DNA from: Capra hircus
Lineage: Eukaryota; Chordata; Mammalia; Artiodactyla; Bovidae
DNA length: 64,000 nt
Reading direction: 5' to 3'
NCBI RefSeq assembly: GCF_001704415.2
Contig: NC_030822.1
Location: 50,585,345 to 50,649,344, forward strand
The notes under the pieces were generated by a model. It did no database searches, was not told where the DNA came from, and saw nothing but the letters and a program-made list of their open reading frames with translations. This document shows positions 57,845-64,000 of this stretch, piece after piece; positions within the stretch are counted from its first letter, which is position 1, and each line of letters begins with the position of its first letter. The translations under genes were made by a program, and so were the position numbers.

Positions 57845-58163
57845 TTATTTTGTCTTGGATTCCACAAAAATTTTGTCTCCATCCCTAATGCCAAAAGAAT
57901 GCAAGGCTCGAGAGCTGTACTTCATTTCCTCTGGGCCAAAGGGCGCTTCATGGTCAAAATAGTAGAGAAGCATGCTGCTTGTGGGTAACTGAACTAGAGT
58001 TTTTAATTGTTTCTTTAGTTCTGCAACTGTTTGGTCCAGACGAATGCTCATCTCTTCCACCTGGTCATTAAAGTGGACTTCTACTTTCGCACTGCTCTGG
58101 GGTCTCAGGTCCACTTCTGCCAAAGGCTCCAACTTCCCATATTTTGTGATGAGTTCATGATAC
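57845..58163 (-). CDS. TBCEL: TBCEL (tubulin folding cofactor E-like), last coding exon
   Basis: TBCEL is a leucine-rich-repeat protein related to tubulin cofactor E that promotes tubulin breakdown and microtubule instability. This exon encodes the final 105 residues, from YHELITKYGKLEP through the C-terminal ubiquitin-like fold (VEVHFNDQVEEMSIRLDQTV, LLYYFDHEAPFGPEEM) to the end VESKTK and a TAA stop at 57845-57847. The acceptor is CTTCTAG|GTATC (AG = complement of 58164-58165), and the first base G completes a split codon. The N-terminal LRR exons are not between 58164 and 64000 and must lie beyond the right edge. The match to mammalian TBCEL is nearly residue for residue from memory. Confidence 0.95.
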
Positions 58164-58801
58164 CTAGAAGGGAAAAAAAAAGCAAAACAGTGATAGCCTA
58201 AGCCAGCAGCGCAAGAACTACTGGCTTCTTCAGAACTGCAGGTAAACTACTGCTATTCTCAACATCTTTCTAATATCCTAGTCTAATATTATATCTGCTT
58301 ACCTGCCTACCTATCTACTGTGACTATGTGGAATCTGTGATCTGATATGGTTGTCTCCTTGAAATTTCAGTAAAACCCCATCCTTGCAGAGAGGGGGTTT
58401 CTTCTAAAGATGGCTATCATCCTGCTGCTAATAATTATGGAAGAATACGCTTAGAGAGGAGAGGAGAACCTAAAAAGGTAGACACTACAAAGGTTACAGA
58501 CAGAAATCCAGTCACTGTGTAGAACCCACTTGCTTGGGCATCATCATCAAGGTGTGTAGATATCTAAGCCCATGTTTTTTGGTAATAGCTAGAAAGATGG
58601 ACATAGACCAGCAGTTTCTGACCCTAGAGAAGCCATAACTTACAAACAAAAACACTGTTGTAAAAAATAGTTGTATATTAGCTATTAACACTGATTTTTC
58701 AGTGATGCTTTGTTTGAATGGTCCTGCCTAGCCTAGCTGACTGTAATATAAGGAGTTTGTGGAAGAATCAAGAATATATTCCTGTAAAAAAGTGGTAAAT
58801 A

Positions 58802-59275
58802 AGGTCCGACTAGTCAAGGCTATGGTTTTTCCTGTGGTCATGTATGGATGTGAGAGTTGGACTGTGAAGAAGGCTGGCACTGAAGAATTGATGCTTTTGA
58901 ACTGTGGTGTTGGAGAAGACTCTTGAGAGTCCCTTGGACTGCAAGGAGATCCAACCAGTCCATTCTGAAGGAGATCAACCCTGGGATTTCTTTGGAAGGA
59001 ATGATGCTAAAGCTGAAACTCCAGTACTTTGGCCACCTCATGCGAAAAGTTGACTCATTGGAAAAGACTCTGATGCTGGGAGGGATTGGGGGCAGGAGGA
59101 GAAGGGGACGACTGAGGATGAGATGGCTGGATGGCATCACGGACTCAATGGACGTTGAGTGTGAGTGAACTCCGGGAGATGGTGATGGACAGGGAGGCCT
59201 GGCGTGCTGTGATTCATGGGGTCGCAAAGAGTCGGACACGACTGAGCGACTGAACTGAACTGAACTGAACTGAGG
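58802..59275 (+). mobile_element. BovB LINE 3' end
   Basis: The sequence from LVKAMVFPVVMYGCESW (58815 onward) through FGHLMRKVDSLEKTLMLGG and LRMRWLDGITDSM ends with the repeated GAACT tail near 59272. It lies in the TBCEL intron, antisense to TBCEL, and is 5'-truncated and frameshifted. Confidence 0.88.
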
Positions 59276-59699
59276 GATACAAGTTCCCTGATCAAGGCAA
59301 AGATACTAGGAGAAAAGTGAATTATGCAGGTGAGACCAGGGCCTAAGAGGACAAGTTTCCCATGTGGAAAATCTTGTCTCATCTGCCAGCTTTGGAGAAT
59401 GTAGGTTTGATCTCCCTGCGGAAGCTGAGCAGTTTTCTACAAACCAGAGAGGGGGAAAGCGCTGAAAAAGATCTGATATTAGCTTTATTATAACCAAGAT
59501 ATACTGAGGTTAATTCTGGATCAGAACACAGTGGTCATAAGCTTGCTACTCCCCAACGTTCTCCACCCTACTTTGGCTTTAACTCAGTTAAATCAGTGTT
59601 GTAACTAGGTTGGTAGAACACTGAAGCTGCAGTAAGACCTCTGTGGTCAGGGATGGAGGCAGTCATTGCCATGAAGCGGGGGACCAGGTAAAATAGCAC

Positions 59700-59865
59700 C
59701 GGCCTTGGAGTCAGAAGAGCTGATGTCAGAGTCTTGACTTGTAATTTGTTGTGTGACTTACCAACTCATTCAATCCCTTCGTATCTCAGATTCCTCACTA
59801 GTAAAACTGGGATAACAAGTCTGTTCTTCCTACCTTATATGACGGTTGTGAGGCTCATACAAAAT
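59700..59865 (+). mobile_element. MIR SINE
   Basis: It shows ggccttggagtcagaagagc, cctcactagtaaaactggga and ggttgtgaggctcatac, the MIR order. Confidence 0.65.
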
Positions 59866-59885
59866 AACAGATGAGTAAGAACTTG

Positions 59886-60115
59886 GCCACCTCATGTGAA
59901 GAGCTGACTCACTGGAAAAGACCCTGATGCTGGGAGGGACTGGGAGCAGGAGGAGAAGGGGATGACAGAGGATGAGATGGCTGGATGGCGTCACCGACTC
60001 TATGGACATGAGTGTGAGTGAACTCCGGGAGTTGGTGATGGACAGGGAGGCCTGGCATGCTGTGATTCATGGGGTCGCAAAGAGTTGGATACGACTGAGT
60101 GACTGAACTGAACTG
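59886..60115 (+). mobile_element. BovB LINE 3' end, very short copy with flanking direct repeats
   Basis: Only the last ~230 nt of BovB are present, beginning in the block that encodes HLMRRVDSLEKT and ending in GAACTGAACTGA. A 9-nt direct repeat AAGAACTTG occurs at 59877-59885 and 60116-60124, as expected for a target-site duplication. Confidence 0.85.
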
Positions 60116-62699
60116 AAGAACTTGTAAATTCTAAGTCCATACACAAAGAAGTATTAAGACTCCATTCCTGCTGTCTAGGACTTGTATTATTAAAACACAC
60201 ATACCCTTTAAAAAATATATGACTAAAATCTACTTAGGAAGGACTTCTCTGAAAAGATGGTGTTATGGTGAAACACATTACAGAAATTTCTCCTACGTCT
60301 TGGACCCCAAATAATACTTTTTAAGGGTAAAATATTACCAGCAGCAACTCATACAGAAAAAGAGGGAACAGTCTCATTGAAATAGCCTTTTAAAAGGAAC
60401 CAAAAGCTTTGTGCAATGTGGTTTTGTTAATAAGCAGGGATCCTAATTCAACCCCTAGAAGACATTATGGAGAAAGAAGGTAAGGAAACAAAATCCTTAC
60501 CAAGGTCAGTACCTTTAGTGCACTGACCAGCACTTTTAAATCTAGAGCAAATGGGGCTGAAGGAGAATGGAGTCAGCTAGGAGGAAGACTAAGGACATCC
60601 CTCAGGGGTCAGAAGGTGCCACTCCCCACTGCCAGTATGTCAGGATCTCAGCAAGGAGAAACAAAACAAAACAAAACCGTCCACAGAAACAAAACACAAA
60701 ACCACCAGGACTTGAAGTTTTCCAAGGCTCCAAGTTACAAAGGCAAAATGACTCAAAGTCCAAGGGTATCTTTCTGTTACCCAGTCTCCTAGCGTATTAC
60801 AACTTCAAGTAAGTAAAACTAGGTTATGATAATTTAACAAAATCTTGGGAAAGATAGCAGAACCCAGGGGTCAAATAAAAGCTGAACCCAGTTCTACAGA
60901 TGTTTTCCCTTCAGACTACAGGAAAGTAGATAGAATTGTAACACCCCAGACTCTCAGACTCTGTCCAGGAGGGAAAAGAGAAACAGTGGTGAGGGGTCAG
61001 GAGTCTACTTAGACCATGTTTCAGTAAAGACATGGTCCAGAGAGAGGGACTCACTTTTAAGCATAAGCAAGAAGATAAGACAAAGAGGCAACTAAGCACA
61101 TACCACACAGCAAAAGGAATAAAAGAGAGAAACACATAAATAAAAGGCAGAGGAGAACTCGATCTCAAAGAAAACATCTCAATGAAATGAAAATGCCCCA
61201 CAGATACTCTAAAGTGCAGAAATTAATAAGTGCATTAATATCATAAAATGGGAGCTCAAAGATAAAGGATAAGCAGCAGAATGGGATGAAAAGCGAGATT
61301 TCAGCACCAGTGAAAGAGACTGAGCAAAATAACACATTTCCTACCAAATAAATAAATTAGAAAGCATGACCCAGGAATATTATACCTCACCAAGTTGTTT
61401 TTTTTTTTTCTCCCCAGAAATAAGCTTAACAAGCAAACTTAGGGAATACAGCACCCTCGAGTCTTTCTGAAAAAGAAAAACACTAGTCAACAATGAGATT
61501 AAAGAACTAGCGGTAAACCCTGAATCTATTTAAATATAAAACTAAAACTTAATATTATAGCTATATAATTCTATACGTATTTATACTTGACATTATAGTC
61601 AACTGAATTTATCTCAAGCATAAACATATTTGTACACAAAATTATGGCCCATGTGCAGAAATTAGCCTATTTGTTACAACTGGTCAAGTCTACCTACAAA
61701 TTAAATGACCTATAAATTAGGACACTCTAAGGTCTTATAGTTTTCTCCTCGACAGGTCCAAAGATAATTCATTGTTGCTCCCCAACCTTCTTCTCTTCCA
61801 GTCTTTCTTATCTCAGTAAATGGCACCAGAAACTATCTAATCATCCCAGCCAGAAACCGAACAGTTGTCCGGATTCCTTCCTACCTCTCTTCTCCACTTC
61901 TCCCACTCATCAATTGCTGTGTCATACTAATTCTATTCCTAAATATTTCATGAGTCTATCTGCATCTCTTTGCCCACTTGTCTTGTAAATTCAAGACACT
62001 ATCATTAATAACACAGATTGCCACAGCTTTCTTTGGATGCATAAGCTGGATGAGTCTCCTCAGTATTTGTTCCAACCTCATCCTAGAATGCATTTCTATA
62101 CTGCAAAGATGAAAACTACATTTACCACCCTTCTTTTCAGGTGAGATTTAACTTTCATCAATCTCATTCAACAGCCCGGGGAGAGAGAGAGTGGCTCTAG
62201 CAGACGTGGGTGGGAACAGCTTGGTTAGAGGCTTCCTAATGATCAGACGGTGGTTCACATAGTGTGTTCCTGCAGTCAACTCTCTGGCAGCAGCTTGCTG
62301 GTCTCCAGGTCACAGCTAAGGGGGTGTGATCCACCCCAGGGACAGCAGCTTCCTGAGTCTCCCCTTTTCTGGTGCCAGTGGAGGAAGCAGTGCCCTTGGT
62401 GGCCTAGTTTTGCAGTACCCCTCTAGAGATAATCCTAGGGAGGCAGCCCTTCTTCAGATTCTATAACATCTTATTCCTTGTATCAAATCCCATTCTTCTT
62501 ACAATAGCTCATGTGGCTCCTCTTACCTGAATCTCAAATGATATTCCTTTCAATGGTTTCCCAGGACCTTAGAGTGGCTCCCCAATTACTCTTGTCTATA
62601 TTATAGCCAAAGTCATTGTTATAAAGCACAAAGTTGACCACAATATTCTTCTCTTAGAATCACATATGACGCAGAGAATAAAGTCTTAAGTCTTCAATA

Positions 62700-63450
62700 T
62701 GATTAAGATGGGCAGACTTTTGTCTATCCCCAGTCACCTCCATTCCCTGGTGTTATTCTCAAGATTATATCATGCTATGTGGCATAGCTGATCCTAAAAT
62801 AGGGAGATTAACTGGATGCTTATGTGCATGCTCGGTCGCTTCAGTCGTGTCTGACTCTTCGCAACCTTATGGACCATAGTCCACCACGCTCCTCTGTCCA
62901 AGGGATTCCCCAGGCAAGAATACTGGAGTGGGTTGCCATGCCTTCCTCCAGGGGAATCTTCCCAACCCAGGGACTGAACCCACGTCTCTTATGTCTCATG
63001 CACTGGCAGGCGGATTCTTTACTACTAGTGCCACCTGGGAAGCCCATTAACTGGGTGGGGCCTAATCTAATCATATGAGCCCCTAAAAGCAGAGAGACTT
63101 CTCCAGCTAACAATAGAAGAGGAAGTGAGGGAGATTCCAAGCATGAGAAGGACCTGATATGAGACTGCTGGCTTGAAGATGAAGAGAGGCACATGGAAAG
63201 CTTGAGAAGAGACAGAATTAAGCGGCCATCCTGAACAAGCCTGAAAGGAGACGCTTCTCCAGAACCTCCAATAAGGGACACAACCCTGTTGACTGACTCC
63301 TTGATTTTGGCCTTGTGAGACCCTAAGCAGAGAACTCAGTTAAGCCATCCTGTGCTCACACTTAACCGTTAACATAATAAGCAGATATTGTTTTAAGCCG
63401 CTAAGTTTATAGCAATTAGTTATAGCAGCAATAGAAAACTAATACTTTGA
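62700..63450 (+). mobile_element. MLT1-like LTR, interrupted by a SINE
   Basis: The left part (62700-62815) and the right part (63055-63450) join into a single MaLR-type LTR. Recognisable phrases include cctaatctaatcatatgagc, gccttgtgagaccctaagc and tgttttaagccgctaag. The interruption is an antisense SINE at 62816-63045. Confidence 0.6.
62816..63045 (-). mobile_element. Bov-tA/BovA SINE, antisense, with 9-nt target-site duplication
   Basis: It contains gcttcagtcgtgtctgactc, ggattccccaggcaagaata and cactggcaggcggattcttt. The direct repeat ATTAACTGG flanks it at 62807-62815 and 63046-63054, inside an MLT1-like LTR. Confidence 0.9.
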
Positions 63451-64000
63451 TTGTAAAAGTGCCTTCATGATTTCATTCCCATGTAACTTTTCAAACTTAT
63501 TTTGTGTCGTCAATATAACCACATCCTACACCTATTTCCCACTTATTTAATCTTAAAATCAAGGTTTATTTATTGATTTTGAGGTAACGTCAGCAGAGTT
63601 TTGTAAATGGATGAAAGCCTGGATATGGACTATAACAAATACTGACTCTTTATGCTATAAAAATAAAGAAAAAATATCAAAGCTGTGATTCATGATAACT
63701 CACTACATACACAGAATATGTACCCCTAAAAGTTACATAAGTGAAAATCATGATTTCAAGATAATATGTTTATCCCCAAATATCTTTATTTTGGATTATT
63801 GTTAAGCAAGGCAAATCAGTAGATAGAAAAAATCATGATTTTACAAAATGCCCAGTAAATTTTAGAAACCAATTTCTTAGTCCACCAGCTTAGTATTTTA
63901 TTCATTATTCAAAAGTTCATCTAAACAATGTCTAAACAATACCTGCATATTCTGTATTATCTGAGCTTTTCTTAGCATCATCAGCCCCAAAGCTATAGCC

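Larger units (their letters stand above)
58164..64000. other. TBCEL: TBCEL intron before its last exon (not closed in window)
   Basis: No upstream TBCEL exon was recognised, so the intron exceeds 5.8 kb. It holds two BovB 3' pieces (58802-59275, 59886-60124), a MIR (59700-59865) and an MLT1-like LTR interrupted by a SINE (62700-63450). 60130-62690 and 63460-64000 show no recognised element and no coding signal. Confidence 0.65.

Noticed and set aside
63955..64000. Exon-like open stretch with a GT on the minus strand at the right edge
   Set aside because: The translation does not match TBCEL as I know it, and the segment is cut by the window edge.

Overview
The window is mammalian nuclear DNA from a ruminant (cattle, sheep, goat or close relative). 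Three things point there: many BovB (RTE-type) LINE fragments with their tandem GAACT 3' tails, many Bov-tA/BovA and CHR-2-like tRNA-derived SINEs, and protein-coding exons that match mammalian genes with GT-AG introns. I cannot tell cattle from sheep or goat by reading alone. There are no bacterial operons, CRISPR arrays or tRNA/rRNA genes that I can support.

Only two protein-coding genes are visible, both on the minus strand. Positions 6964-43325 hold the 5' half of TECTA (alpha-tectorin, a structural glycoprotein of the tectorial membrane of the inner ear): ten coding exons, all with consistent reading phase, giving residues 1-1181 from the start methionine to the middle of the third von Willebrand D domain. 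The remaining exons (rest of VWD3, VWD4, ZP domain, GPI signal) lie beyond the left edge. Positions 57845-58163 hold the last coding exon of TBCEL (tubulin folding cofactor E-like), whose 3' UTR probably runs leftwards from 57844. The order TBCEL then TECTA, head-to-tail on one strand, is the arrangement I know from human chromosome 11q23.3.

Layout in transcription order (right to left): 58164-64000 TBCEL intron with BovB pieces and an old LTR split by a SINE; 57845-58163 TBCEL terminal exon; about 54.2-57.8 kb a repeat-poor stretch, probably TBCEL 3' UTR; 43.3-54 kb intergenic DNA or TECTA leader intron, with dense SINEs and one unexplained 1.4 kb block; 43325 down to 6964 the TECTA exons separated by introns of 0.35-7.7 kb; 1-6963 the next TECTA intron, which is not closed inside the window.

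The rest is intronic and intergenic DNA made of repeats of several ages: old mammal-wide elements (L2, MIR, MER5-like, MLT1-like LTRs), L1 3' ends, then ruminant BovB and tRNA-SINEs, and (GT)n microsatellites. The most useful observations concern TECTA: a repeated exon-pair phase pattern that mirrors the VWD/TIL module duplications, a splice acceptor directly before the start codon that implies a separate leader exon, a weak-looking donor after the nidogen exon, and CA repeats in the sense strand close to three exons. I found no undescribed biological system here.
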